Shown here: positions 17,254 to 25,885 of the stretch, piece after piece
Numbering within the stretch: position 1 is the stretch's first letter
How the letters are laid out: every line of letters starts with the position of its first letter
From: Kaistella sp.
Lineage (GTDB): Bacteria > Bacteroidota > Bacteroidia > Flavobacteriales > Weeksellaceae
Reading direction: 5' to 3'
Assembly (NCBI GenBank): GCA_019459085.1
Contig: JAIBEW010000006.1
Coordinates: 1-58,093, forward strand
Length of the DNA stretch: 58,093 bases
Program-made: the position numbers and the translations under genes
The notes under the pieces: model-generated
What the model saw: the letters and a program-made list of their open reading frames with translations, nothing else
Database searches by the model: none
What the model was told of the DNA's origin: nothing

Positions 17254-17873
17254 ATAAATCTTTTTAGAAGCTTTTTTTGCTGAAATACAACCTCAATCTT
17301 ACCAGTATTGCCTCTACGGTTAAAATAGATTCCTTCCAATTTTTTTATATCGTCAAAATATGCCAACGAACCAGCTCCCTCATGATCGTTAAGAGTCACT
17401 TCAATATCTGAATTATTCTTAAATGTATATATCAACTTATGTAATCCATTAGGCTCACAAATAATTTCTTCAGTGTGGCTTAAAGACTCTGAAGAAACTG
17501 ACCTCTCGTTAATATTACCAAAATAGGAGTACATTTTTATTAGTGAAGCAGTTTGTACAATTTCAATAGTACAATCCATTTTCGTCGATCCGTTGTGACT
17601 CGAAACTAAACTGCCAACATATCTACCATTTAGATTAGGCACATCAACTAACCAAGTAAAAATTTTATATTTCCATCCTATTGTATCAACAATCCATAGA
17701 ATTAGACCAAGCAAACCTACCACACTAAATACACCAATGAAATCATTAATTTGCTTCATGGTTTCAAATTTATTAATGTACTGTTCAACGTAAGGCATAA
17801 TTTTACCCAGAGCAACCGATAGTACCAGAATAAAAATAACAAGTTTTGTTCTATTATAGTATTTGAAATTCAT
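17250..17873 (-). CDS. Cap15-like effector: two TM helices plus beta-barrel (S-2TMbeta)
   Basis: This 207-residue protein has two N-terminal hydrophobic helices (about 10-28 and 44-64) followed by a beta-rich domain with the Cap15 pattern: PNLNGRYVG at 79-87, alternating strands with an IEIVQTASLI segment and an S/E-rich SVSSES turn, HEGAGSL near 164, and LEGIYFNRRG near 178. Cap15-type effectors bind a cyclic nucleotide with the barrel and disrupt the inner membrane. The partner gene downstream is a DAC-superfamily protein rather than a CD-NTase. The CBASS operon lies 128 bases upstream on the same strand and already has its own phospholipase effector. The module may share its transcript or use its own promoter. 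Confidence 0.75.
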   Translation of the reverse strand: MNFKYYNRTKLVIFILVLSVALGKIMPYVEQYINKFETMKQINDFIGVFSVVGLLGLILWIVDTIGWKYKIFTWLVDVPNLNGRYVGSLVSSHNGSTKMDCTIEIVQTASLIKMYSYFGNINERSVSSESLSHTEEIICEPNGLHKLIYTFKNNSDIEVTLNDHEGAGSLAYFDDIKKLEGIYFNRRGNTGKIEVVFQQKKLLKRFI

Positions 17874-17992
17874 TAGAATGTATTTTTAGACAATGAAAAT
17901 GCTTTCTTATTCTGAGCAAAACAAGACAAATTTTGTTTTTGATTGAATAAATTGCCAATCACCGAAATATGTTAATACTGTTGATATTGCAG

Positions 17993-18000
17993 CAAAGTTA
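17993..18000 (-). promoter_or_regulatory. Possible -7 box for the Cap15-like/DAC-like pair
   Basis: On the minus strand these bases read TAACTTTG, a match to TAnnTTTG, two bases after the cap3 stop region. No -33 TTG occurs at normal spacing, so the pair might instead be read from the CBASS promoter. Confidence 0.25.
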
Positions 18001-18001
18001 A

Positions 18002-18454
18002 TTACTTTTCTAATTGAAAATAACCATCTGAGTCAATAATTCCAATATAAAGTCCGTCAGTTCCTTTTATAAAAAGCAACAAAAAATCAGTATTCAGAGA
18101 ATTACTTTCAAATTGACGTTTTAACATTTTTAAATCAGTTTTAGATGGGGAGGGATATGGCTCTGGGTGGGTATGCCATTCACCTAAATAAATAAGTTGC
18201 CCATTACTATTATAAAACTCATAGTCCAGTATGATTTGCGCGCTAACTTTATTTCTTTCAAAGTTTGTCCTTGAGCCTTTATCTAATGAGGTTGGTACAG
18301 ATAATTTAAGTATATTTATTTGGTCGTTTATAATTTTACCGAGAATAATTCCTCCTGCTTCAGGAGCCATGGCTTTATGTTGAGTAAATTTTTCTAATAT
18401 TTCCAGCGGCTGTGTATGCATAAGAATATCATATTTGTCAATTTTTAACTGCAT
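18002..18454 (-). CDS. cap3: Cap3: JAB/JAMM isopeptidase of type II CBASS
   Basis: The 150-residue protein is a compact MPN domain. The zinc and catalytic residues of a JAMM site are visible: E32 in APEAGG, H94-T-H96-P and S104-x2-D107. Cap3 removes Cap2-attached CD-NTase from its conjugates and so tunes the CBASS response. It is the last gene of the four-gene operon; its ATG overlaps the cap2 stop by one base (TAATG). Length is normal for Cap3. Confidence 0.92.
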   Translation of the reverse strand: MQLKIDKYDILMHTQPLEILEKFTQHKAMAPEAGGIILGKIINDQINILKLSVPTSLDKGSRTNFERNKVSAQIILDYEFYNSNGQLIYLGEWHTHPEPYPSPSKTDLKMLKRQFESNSLNTDFLLLFIKGTDGLYIGIIDSDGYFQLEK

Positions 18455-20208
18455 TATAAAGTATGTTTTACTAATTGATTAGATAATAATTGTTTGCCAA
18501 ATTCGGAAATTTTCAAACCACTTGTGGCGGCAAGAGAATAATCGCCGGCGTAGGTTAAACGCATATTGGTAACTGGTTTATCTTTAATTAAAGAAAACAG
18601 TTCAGGAATGAAAACTGCAAAAAATCTAACGATTGCTTCCTTACCGTAGGGCGTATAAGAACCCTGACACCCGGCCTCTCTTAACAATATTTGTTTTTCA
18701 GGATCACTGTAAGAATCTTTACTAATTATGTTATACTCATAATAACCCTCACTTTCAAGATCTTTAAGCTTAAATCCTGAAAAAGGATTAATATATAATA
18801 TATGGGCGCCAAGTAAGTAGGGCTCCACCCAAAGAAGTACGATTGGTTTTCTTATTTTTCCTTCCGTAGAACATTGCAATAAATAGTTCTCTACTGCATC
18901 CTTCCCTATTGCACAAAAAATCAAATCCATATCGTTAATGGACGTAAGTTGTCTTTGTATCACATTAACAACCGATGTAGGATACTTACCAATACTGAGG
19001 AACGGATTATTATAAGTTAGATATTTACCAACGGCATCAACCTTATTTTGACCTACCTCATGAAAACTTAATAGGTGACGGTTAATATTTTCAAGTTGTA
19101 AGATTTCCGGGTCAACTAGTATAAAGTTCGACACCTCAAGTGTACTCAGATAAAAAAGCAAATTTGATCCAATGCTACCCAAGCCTGCCACCATAAATTT
19201 CCATGGAGCTTGTTTATTAAGTACACCATCAGTTCTTTTTCTAATCCTTTCATAGCTAAAAAAGGTAAAGGTTACTCTGGTAACGGGCTGGGTAGGCTGC
19301 GCCTTTGACATGATCTTAACAGCACTTAAAGACTGCGCGCGCCAGCCCTTAAGGTTAGTTTTAAAGGGATAAAGATGAAAGCCAAAAAATATCTGCTCCT
19401 CATCAACTTCCATTGAAAAAATAAAGTTCTTGGGGCCTAGACCTTGATTGATGTATGTCTTTGCCTGCGGCCATAAAGAAGTGAAATTTTCTTTGATGAA
19501 GAGAAGCAATCGGTTATTGTCAAAATAGAAATCTGGTTCTAGGATATCTATTGTGCCGAGGTAGAATGCATCATCTTTATCAATACGATGTCCGCGTAAT
19601 TCAAAAAAATCAAGCACTTTTTTTGAATCTTCCGTTTCAGTTCCGAAAAAAAGATTTGTTTTGTGGTATGAGGGCGAAAGATAATATACCGGAATTTTAC
19701 CTGGTACAAAGGTTGACGTGCCATCACTTAAATAGGCATTCACAACTTTGTCTTTTGAATCATAGGTATTTGACCAATAAGCTACAATCTCGTCTTTGAA
19801 ATCTGTAGAATTAACTTTATTGACGCCGTCTGATATGATTTTGACCGCCCTATTTAAACAAACCTTAACGATGTCTGCAGGTCTCTCTGCATCGATCTTG
19901 ATGTTTTCCTGATCGAATAGGCAAATGTTACGTTTATCACTTACATGAGGTATATATTTGATTGCATCATAATCCTTTTCAGATAAATACACTTCTGGCA
20001 GAGACAAGGGAAAATCTCTTCCAAGATCAATTATCAGATTGAAGTCTTTTACGGCATCACCGAGTGGTATCTCAACAGTAACTTGCCAAAGTTCCTTCTT
20101 TGTAATTAACCCCAGTTTTGATTTTACTGGGGTAAATACTTTCTCGATGGTATTAGTTAGTGCTAAACCATCATACGCTTCCGTCCGTGCTGCTTCAAAG
20201 TTTATCAT
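18454..20208 (-). CDS. cap2: Cap2: E2-E1 fusion ubiquitin-transferase-like protein of CBASS
   Basis: The 584-residue protein joins an N-terminal E2-like domain (catalytic Cys about 96 in RNIC, after DFPLSLP) to a C-terminal E1/ThiF adenylation domain. The E1 part has GLGSIGSN at 342-349, VDPE with Asp about 366, NINRH, and a transfer Cys about 514 in EAGCQGS. Cap2 conjugates the C-terminus of the CD-NTase to targets and primes it for second-messenger synthesis. The CD-NTase upstream indeed ends in a flexible small-residue tail (VVTSNAKSA). It starts seven bases after the CD-NTase stop. All catalytic positions look intact. Confidence 0.93.
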   Translation of the reverse strand: MINFEAARTEAYDGLALTNTIEKVFTPVKSKLGLITKKELWQVTVEIPLGDAVKDFNLIIDLGRDFPLSLPEVYLSEKDYDAIKYIPHVSDKRNICLFDQENIKIDAERPADIVKVCLNRAVKIISDGVNKVNSTDFKDEIVAYWSNTYDSKDKVVNAYLSDGTSTFVPGKIPVYYLSPSYHKTNLFFGTETEDSKKVLDFFELRGHRIDKDDAFYLGTIDILEPDFYFDNNRLLLFIKENFTSLWPQAKTYINQGLGPKNFIFSMEVDEEQIFFGFHLYPFKTNLKGWRAQSLSAVKIMSKAQPTQPVTRVTFTFFSYERIRKRTDGVLNKQAPWKFMVAGLGSIGSNLLFYLSTLEVSNFILVDPEILQLENINRHLLSFHEVGQNKVDAVGKYLTYNNPFLSIGKYPTSVVNVIQRQLTSINDMDLIFCAIGKDAVENYLLQCSTEGKIRKPIVLLWVEPYLLGAHILYINPFSGFKLKDLESEGYYEYNIISKDSYSDPEKQILLREAGCQGSYTPYGKEAIVRFFAVFIPELFSLIKDKPVTNMRLTYAGDYSLAATSGLKISEFGKQLLSNQLVKHTL

Positions 20209-20215
20209 TTAATTA

Positions 20216-21211
20216 TCAGGCGCTTTTCGCATTGCTGGTAACAACCGCAGGTGCCGAATAGCTCTTTGCACCTTCATCTTCATCCTTTGCAGTACCACAC
20301 GAAAACCTTGAGCCGAAGTGCTTTTGCCATTTATAACAAGCATTTTTGGGGTTGGTCTCGTTAATGGCGTGCTTGGCAGAATCAGCAAAAGCTTTTAGCT
20401 TATCCATGAAATAGGTCTCGTAACTGTATCCATCCATTACGTCTTCGTTTTGGGGAGTGGTGGGGCGCAAACATTCAAAGGTAGCGGATAGCTGGCTATG
20501 CATATTTACCAAAGTTTCTTTTAGCGCTACATCATCACGATCGCTCGCGCTAAAGTTGTTTGTAGCCCATATGGTTAGGACGAAGCCAGAAGGCATTTTT
20601 TTTGAACTGTCCTCGTAATTTTGATAGTCACACCAAGCTTTTAGGTATTTAACCAAACGCCTTAACTGTTCATCCTTTTTAGCCTCAGCGTTGAACCACT
20701 CGTAAAATTCTTTTGGATCACTGGCTACCCAATCATGTTTTTTGTGAGCAAGCCATGGATGCCCATTCTCATCTTTATTGATAAAATATATCGGCTGGTC
20801 GATATGGTGCCCGTCCGAGAACAGCGTTCTGACACAGGTGTTTTTATCTTCAGGAGGGATACTGGTATGGCCATCCACTGCATCACGAATCCATTTATGA
20901 TAGGTTGAAACAGATTTTCTGTCTTCCACTGAACCAATAAAATAGATGCCGTCGTCCGTATCATATTTCGTAATTCTTTTTTCTTCCCCATCCTCATCAA
21001 CTACTCTGACAATAGGATTTATACCTGTCTTCATTTCTGAAGATCCCTGAGAACCGAATTTGGGTTTTATTTCATTCGCATGATTCTCCTTGAAATCATC
21101 CCTTACGTGATCCCTTAGCTTTTTTCTTGATTTTTTTAGTTTCTTTTTCCGGTCGTCGGATAAAGAAATTGTCGAGGTAAAATCGACAAATTGGTCGTGA
21201 CAATTAGCCAT
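20216..21211 (-). CDS. DncV-like CD-NTase (CBASS second-messenger synthase)
   Basis: The start at 21211 (MANCH) is chosen because it falls one base after the capV stop and matches the normal family N-terminus; the open frame extends 42 codons further inside capV. The 331-residue enzyme has the GS motif FGSQGS at about 52-57, the metal-binding D84-T-D86 in DTDDGIY, and the third Asp about 138 in HIDQPIY, which closely parallels HIDVPMY of DncV. A helix with LVKYLKAWCDYQ follows. It is expected to make a cyclic di- or trinucleotide, possibly cGAMP-type as in the same gene order of Vibrio cholerae; the product cannot be read from sequence. Its C-terminal tail is the likely Cap2 substrate. Confidence 0.92.
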   Translation of the reverse strand: MANCHDQFVDFTSTISLSDDRKKKLKKSRKKLRDHVRDDFKENHANEIKPKFGSQGSSEMKTGINPIVRVVDEDGEEKRITKYDTDDGIYFIGSVEDRKSVSTYHKWIRDAVDGHTSIPPEDKNTCVRTLFSDGHHIDQPIYFINKDENGHPWLAHKKHDWVASDPKEFYEWFNAEAKKDEQLRRLVKYLKAWCDYQNYEDSSKKMPSGFVLTIWATNNFSASDRDDVALKETLVNMHSQLSATFECLRPTTPQNEDVMDGYSYETYFMDKLKAFADSAKHAINETNPKNACYKWQKHFGSRFSCGTAKDEDEGAKSYSAPAVVTSNAKSA

Positions 21212-21212
21212 A

Positions 21213-22238
21213 TTAATTTGTTTTATAAAGTTTTTCTTGTTTAAAAAAATCTGCGATTTCGGCTCTTTTTCTAAAAATATCTCCCATATCATTGCCTTTG
21301 CCTCGGATGAGATCCAAAGCAGCAGGTGTGGCAACATCGAGCTGTACCAATTCTTCCTGTGAACTGGAAATTTCAGAAGAAGGTATTCTTATATAATCAA
21401 CCGGGAGATCGTTTAACAATGCAATCTTTTTCATGAAAAAATCGGTAAAGAAACTTTGCCCGGTAAAAGAGGTTTCAAACAACTCATCTTTCCAATCCAA
21501 AAAAGACCTGTTGCGTTTCAGGCCTGTCGGCTTGCCACCAGTTAGAGATAGGCTGCTTACCGATAATATTTTTAGTTTATCAAATTGTTTCCCCTTTCCA
21601 ACAAAAAATTGTAGAGCTTCCAGATATCCTACCAGTGTCGGATTGTTTCCCCATACTCCGCCATCTATAAATTGTTTGTTATCATAATAGGGAATTTGAG
21701 CCATGGGGAAATACGTAGGTGCTGCGCTTGTGGCTAGCGCCACATCTACGTATAAGGCTTTGTTATCCCGGTTTAAATCGCCTTCTTTGTGGTCAAACTT
21801 AAAAACGAAAGGCCGGGCCTCGGTAATGTTGTAGCTTGGGATGCATAAAAGATTATTACTTTCTGCAATTTTGGTTTCCCCAAAGATCTTATTTAGTGCT
21901 TCCTTAAGGTTTTTATCAGAAAACTTGCCACCATTTACAATTTGTTTTATAGTCCCATTGCTGTACTTTTTACCTCTGAATTTGATTTTTTTAAAAGTCG
22001 GGAAAATTTTAGGGCCTTCATTGTTATAGAAATCACATATATCAGCTGCTGGAATTTTCAGTGAAAGTGCTAAAGCAATTAGTCCACCGGTTGAAGTACC
22101 GCAAAACATATCAAAATAATCTGACAATCGACAATCAAATTTTTCCTCAAAATGCTTAAGGATCTGTGCTGAATATAAGCCTTTGATGCCGCCTCCATCT
22201 ATGGAAAGTATCTTAAATATTTTTGGTTCGTCGCTCAT
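21213..22238 (-). CDS. capV: CapV: patatin-like phospholipase effector of CBASS
   Basis: This is a 341-residue patatin domain with the oxyanion loop GGGIKG (15-20), nucleophile Ser49 in GTSTG, and catalytic Asp about 192 in DGGVWGNN. CapV is switched on by the cyclic nucleotide from the adjacent CD-NTase and degrades membrane phospholipids, killing the infected cell. It is the first gene of capV > CD-NTase > cap2 > cap3. The next gene starts one base after its stop. The 275 bases upstream are AT-rich; I could not find a clear promoter there. Confidence 0.93.
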   Translation of the reverse strand: MSDEPKIFKILSIDGGGIKGLYSAQILKHFEEKFDCRLSDYFDMFCGTSTGGLIALALSLKIPAADICDFYNNEGPKIFPTFKKIKFRGKKYSNGTIKQIVNGGKFSDKNLKEALNKIFGETKIAESNNLLCIPSYNITEARPFVFKFDHKEGDLNRDNKALYVDVALATSAAPTYFPMAQIPYYDNKQFIDGGVWGNNPTLVGYLEALQFFVGKGKQFDKLKILSVSSLSLTGGKPTGLKRNRSFLDWKDELFETSFTGQSFFTDFFMKKIALLNDLPVDYIRIPSSEISSSQEELVQLDVATPAALDLIRGKGNDMGDIFRKRAEIADFFKQEKLYKTN

Positions 22239-22513
22239 GAGTTAGTTTTTTTAAATATTTATGACTTTATATAATTTCGATTAATTATCCTCCGCTGGTA
22301 TTCATCTTACATTCTCAATTCCCGAAATTATTTTATTACCTGACTGGCCCCTCCGTAGAGTGGGCGTAAGAACTGGTAAGTAATAGAAACCATGCGAAAT
22401 GGATTCATCTCATGGTTTGTTTAGCCAATTTGAACTTTTTATAAAAATAGGATATTTTATTGAAAGAAACTCAAGACGTTCTGTAATAAATACCAATTAC
22501 GAATATGAATATT

Positions 22514-22885
22514 TTAAGAAAGCTTTTTAATACGGGAACATATCGCACCTTTTGTTCTTCCAAAAATTACGCTCAGCTCTTCAGGTGTGCTGCCCTGAAG
22601 ATAAAGTATCATTAATTTTTTGTCAGCTTCAACAGTCCACGGTTCATACGCTTTGCCATAGTATTTTTTGAACTCAGATATTTTAGAAGGCTCAGGATGT
22701 TTAGGATTTCGTCTTTCAGACTTGCCTCTAAAATAGTAACTCAAACTTCCTAGCTTAATCCTACCAAAGAACTGCGCATTATTACCGGACAGGGGTAAAG
22801 AAAATCCTGTACCCCTGCGCCAGGAACTGAACCTTATGCCGGTCTTACCAAAGGTGAAGGGACCAATCCGAAATCTTAAACTCAT
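22514..22885 (-). CDS. DUF4236 protein with C-terminal SANT/HTH-like region
   Basis: The 123-residue protein begins with a DUF4236 signature (MSLRFR, then FGKTGIRFS and a GTGFS turn, up to about residue 50). It ends with a tri-helical region of Myb/SANT flavour: WTVEADKKLMILY, then GSTPEELSVIFGRTKGAI and SRIKKL. The N-domain is a short basic beta-structure of unknown role often fused to such ends; the C-part suggests nucleic-acid binding. It is on the island strand, 275 bases upstream of capV and separate from it. No function is proposed. Confidence 0.7.
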   Translation of the reverse strand: MSLRFRIGPFTFGKTGIRFSSWRRGTGFSLPLSGNNAQFFGRIKLGSLSYYFRGKSERRNPKHPEPSKISEFKKYYGKAYEPWTVEADKKLMILYLQGSTPEELSVIFGRTKGAICSRIKKLS

Positions 22886-23452
22886 TACTTTAAATATTGT
22901 CTTATTTAAACAAATGAAAACACTTAGCTAAATTATAATTTATTTTCTTTTATATCAATGGATACTTCACGATCAATTACGGATAAGAAAGCTGAAGGAA
23001 ATGCGACAGCAACAGCATAAATATGCGCAGCAAATATTAATACATGCAGAGATTCTTCTGAACTTCGTTCGTCATCTTCGTTAAAAACTGCGTTTCCAAC
23101 TCGATGATCCTGAGTTCCGTTCAGAAATCGAAGATTCGACGGAGTCAATGACAAATGCCCTTTCTTTGTTAACACTCCCGTCTTAAAAATACCGCTGTCA
23201 TCGGTACTGTGGCGGATGTGACGGAGCACCGCTATGAAGAAGCCACCGGTTACCACTATTTTGAATTCGTGGAGAAGTACCGAACACCAACCGGATCTGA
23301 TTTCCCTTAAAAATAATTGGAAAACGGAACCAGGATGTTCAGGAGCAATACATTTAAGGTTGGCCATCCTTTGGTTATTGCTGCTTATTATTGGTTATTG
23401 TATCCGGCATGGTTTAAGGATCACCCAATATTTTGGGCGCTGCCCAATAAGA
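22886..23452. other. 567-base stretch with doubtful coding content
   Basis: A 144-codon minus-strand frame (22933-23367) has an unconvincing amino-acid mix in its first half. On the plus strand, frames at 23190-23300 and 23320-23450 read like pieces of a membrane-associated protein (EHRYEEATGYHYFEF; KVGHPLVIAAYYWLLYP) but are broken by stops. The most economical reading is a decayed plus-strand gene overlapped by a chance minus frame. I cannot support an intact gene here. Confidence 0.35.
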
Positions 23453-24949
23453 CTACGGGAGAATTTTCAATTTTGCTTCGTCATGTTCTTTGAAGGCGTT
23501 GCTTCGGATTAAATGGTCTTCTAAGGCTACCATGTCGGCTGCTAACAGTGTTGCGCTGAATTCCTGGGCTCTCTGCAACATTTTTATATACACTGCCGGA
23601 TCATCATTCCGGGTGAGCCTTCTTAATGCACCTAAATAATCGTCGCGGTAAACTGTTGGAATTATGATTCGTGTTTGGTTTGCTTTTACAAATTCGGCAT
23701 TCATCATTACCCTTGCTATTCTCCCATTCCCATCAAGAAAAGGATGAATTTCGCTTATCATAAACATGATGTAAGCTGCTTTGGCAAACGGCTCCTGCAA
23801 TGCCCGGTAATAATCAAATCCTTTTATTAAAGTTCCCCGCACCAATGTATGGTCGACAAAATAAGTATCTCCTGCCCTGTTATTCTTATCTTTGAACTGC
23901 CCGGGCTTTTTTGAAGTTCTGGCTCCTAACAGTATTTGATGCCTGTATTGCAACACGTGCAGGAGTTCATCAGGATCAGAAGGTGTTGTCCTCATTTCCT
24001 TTTGACTGCTTACTAACTTGTAGGTTCCTAAGATGTCGTGTGAATCTTCATCGCGATTTAGAATGGGTGTTGATGTCTGAATAATACTTTTGGCTTCTTC
24101 TATTTCAAAAACAGTCCCTTCGATATAGTTAGAAAAATAAGCTTCAAAGAAAGCAAAATTTCTAAAAGCACTGGTGGCAGTATTAATATCCTGCCGGTCT
24201 TCGTATTGCAGCTGTTGCAGTTCCACGAACAGTTTTTCGAATAATTCTAAACGGTGCTTATCATAAGGATTTCCCAAAGCTCTGGCTGCTGCCAGTGGTG
24301 AGGTAAGTATTTTGGACGGCTTTGTTGTCAGCAGGGCGCTTATCAGTTTGTTCAGTTTTTCAAATTCCGACTGCATTCCTAATTTCCCTGCTATACTTCT
24401 TGCTTTATCCCGGAATTGATTGAGCCCATCTTCTCCTTTTATGCGTATTATCTGTTCTAATTTGTTTTCAATTTCCGCCAATGTAAGGGTTTTGGAAGTG
24501 GGACCTGTCTGGCGCGATGGCTGTAAATTTTCCAGAAAAGCTCTTTCCTGCTGAGACACATACAATTCTCCTGAAAATGGACGATCCCCTTCAATGGCAG
24601 GCTTTCCTTCCATGAAACGAATGGTTATTCCCGGTAACGTAATTTTTTTGGTATAGGTGTAGGTTACAAATAGTTGATTTGCGGCAGTAGGTTTGAATTC
24701 TAATGCGGAACGATGGCTCAGCACTGATCCCGGATATAATTTTCCTAAAATAGTGAATATATTTCTCCTGATGATTACTTCTTCCGGTTCATCAAAGTTT
24801 GATGTATAGATACGGGGTGCAATCTTTTTTATTTGTCCTGTTTCTTCGAGCTTGCCTAATTGTCTGCTAATGGCTGCAGTACCTGAAGGAAAAATTACTT
24901 CCTGTAAGTGGATTGGTGTGTTATTTTCCATTAGAATTGCTTTTGCCAT
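23453..24949 (-). CDS. Fic-domain protein with N-terminal winged-helix region
   Basis: About 498 residues from the ATG at 24949; a TTG just before and a Met seven codons later are alternatives. The N-terminal ~90 residues look like an AbiEi-type winged helix (FPSGTAAISRQLGKLEETG, then RIYTSN). A Fic domain follows, with an inhibitory SNYIEG motif about residue 274 and the active-site loop HPFLDGNGR about 403-411. Fic enzymes transfer AMP to target proteins. The inhibitory helix upstream of the core fits self-inhibited Fic proteins, and the active loop is complete. It is alone on its strand at the edge of the defence island. TATTTTTG at 24950-24957 would be a -7 box only if the later Met is used. 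Confidence 0.85.
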   Translation of the reverse strand: MAKAILMENNTPIHLQEVIFPSGTAAISRQLGKLEETGQIKKIAPRIYTSNFDEPEEVIIRRNIFTILGKLYPGSVLSHRSALEFKPTAANQLFVTYTYTKKITLPGITIRFMEGKPAIEGDRPFSGELYVSQQERAFLENLQPSRQTGPTSKTLTLAEIENKLEQIIRIKGEDGLNQFRDKARSIAGKLGMQSEFEKLNKLISALLTTKPSKILTSPLAAARALGNPYDKHRLELFEKLFVELQQLQYEDRQDINTATSAFRNFAFFEAYFSNYIEGTVFEIEEAKSIIQTSTPILNRDEDSHDILGTYKLVSSQKEMRTTPSDPDELLHVLQYRHQILLGARTSKKPGQFKDKNNRAGDTYFVDHTLVRGTLIKGFDYYRALQEPFAKAAYIMFMISEIHPFLDGNGRIARVMMNAEFVKANQTRIIIPTVYRDDYLGALRRLTRNDDPAVYIKMLQRAQEFSATLLAADMVALEDHLIRSNAFKEHDEAKLKILP

Positions 24950-25086
24950 CAAAAATAGCTTTTAATTTCCAGTAAAATAAATGTTTCAGCAAATATTTTC
25001 CATTAAAAATATTTTTTAATGATTTCCACGGCACCTTCTTTTTATCAGAAAACAATATCAACCTACAAGTATACAGCACCTCAATG

Positions 25087-25345
25087 GGCAATATTTCCAT
25101 TCGGCGGTGTGCCTCCTCGCGATGACAAGAGCCAAGGCAAAAGGCAAAAGGAAAAAATTGACGCCTGGACTTCGCTAAGTGACCTGAATCAAAAGGTTCA
25201 ACGCATGAAGGGACAGCTTCGGCGGCGGTGTGCCTCCCGCAAATGACAAGAGCCAAGGCAAAAGGCAAAAGTTGACGCTTCGACTTCGCCCAGCGACCTG
25301 AATCCAAAGGTTCAACGCATGAAGGGATGGTTTCGGCGGTGTTCC
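25087..25345. repeat. Composite dispersed intergenic repeat, third copy (tandem)
   Basis: Two tandem units each contain GACAAGAGCCAAGGCAAAAGGC, TTGACGC, (T)GGACTTCGC or CGACTTCGC, GTGACCTGAATC, AAGGTTCAACGCATGAAGGGA and TTCGGCGG. The words are shared with 4729-4975 and 9432-9580. Open frames across it are repeat-derived. Confidence 0.8.
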
Positions 25346-25383
25346 GCTCTGCATTTATGTTTGCTTTGGTGGGAATTTATAAG

Positions 25384-25665
25384 TTAATTCCGCATTCTTC
25401 TTTTATCAAACAGTTCTTCGCCGGGAACCGGATGCGCGTCCGTAAAAAGCTGCGTGTCGTATGTCTTATTTCCGCTGATGTCATCCATCACAATGCTGCG
25501 CCATTTAACCGTTAATATGTAGGAGTCATACTTCCGCATCCTTTTTTGCCATGGTTCATCAATATAGACGATGAAGTGCTGCTTCGTGGGGTCTTTTTTA
25601 AACTCAACAATTATAAAATTGTCTTTTGGATCAACATGCTCTACAATTACCGCTACCATTTTCAT
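25384..25665 (-). CDS. Hypothetical 93-residue protein
   Basis: I recognise no family. The translation is well balanced (MKMVAVIVEHVD ... NFIIVEFKKDP ... HFIVYIDEPW ... YDSYILTVKWRSIVMDDI), with strands and no signal peptide or TM segment. It looks like a small beta-rich cytosolic protein. It is flanked by repeats on both sides and has no operon partner. It could have come in with the repeat-rich accessory region. Confidence 0.5.
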   Translation of the reverse strand: MKMVAVIVEHVDPKDNFIIVEFKKDPTKQHFIVYIDEPWQKRMRKYDSYILTVKWRSIVMDDISGNKTYDTQLFTDAHPVPGEELFDKRRMRN

Positions 25666-25885
25666 TTTACAAAGTTGTTACATTCCGTAGTACTGACAAA
25701 AAATATCGTGGTATAAATTGTAACATTATTGCAATGAAGTGGCGGAACTTGTGAGCGCTTCCGGATATGACGAAGCAGCAGTTACAGGGGGTTGAGTTGT
25801 TGAGTCGTTAAGTTGTGGAGTTATTGGGTGGGTTGCTTCGTCGGCTTATGCTCCCCGCAATAATGGCGTGTCGTGAGGGTTAAAG

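Noticed and set aside
22933-23367. 144-codon minus-strand frame before the Fic gene
   Set aside because: No recognisable motifs, overlaps stronger plus-strand protein-like pieces; kept only as a doubtful region.
24921-25307. 128-codon minus-strand frame upstream of Fic
   Set aside because: Largely translated from the dispersed repeat; low-complexity and not a plausible protein.
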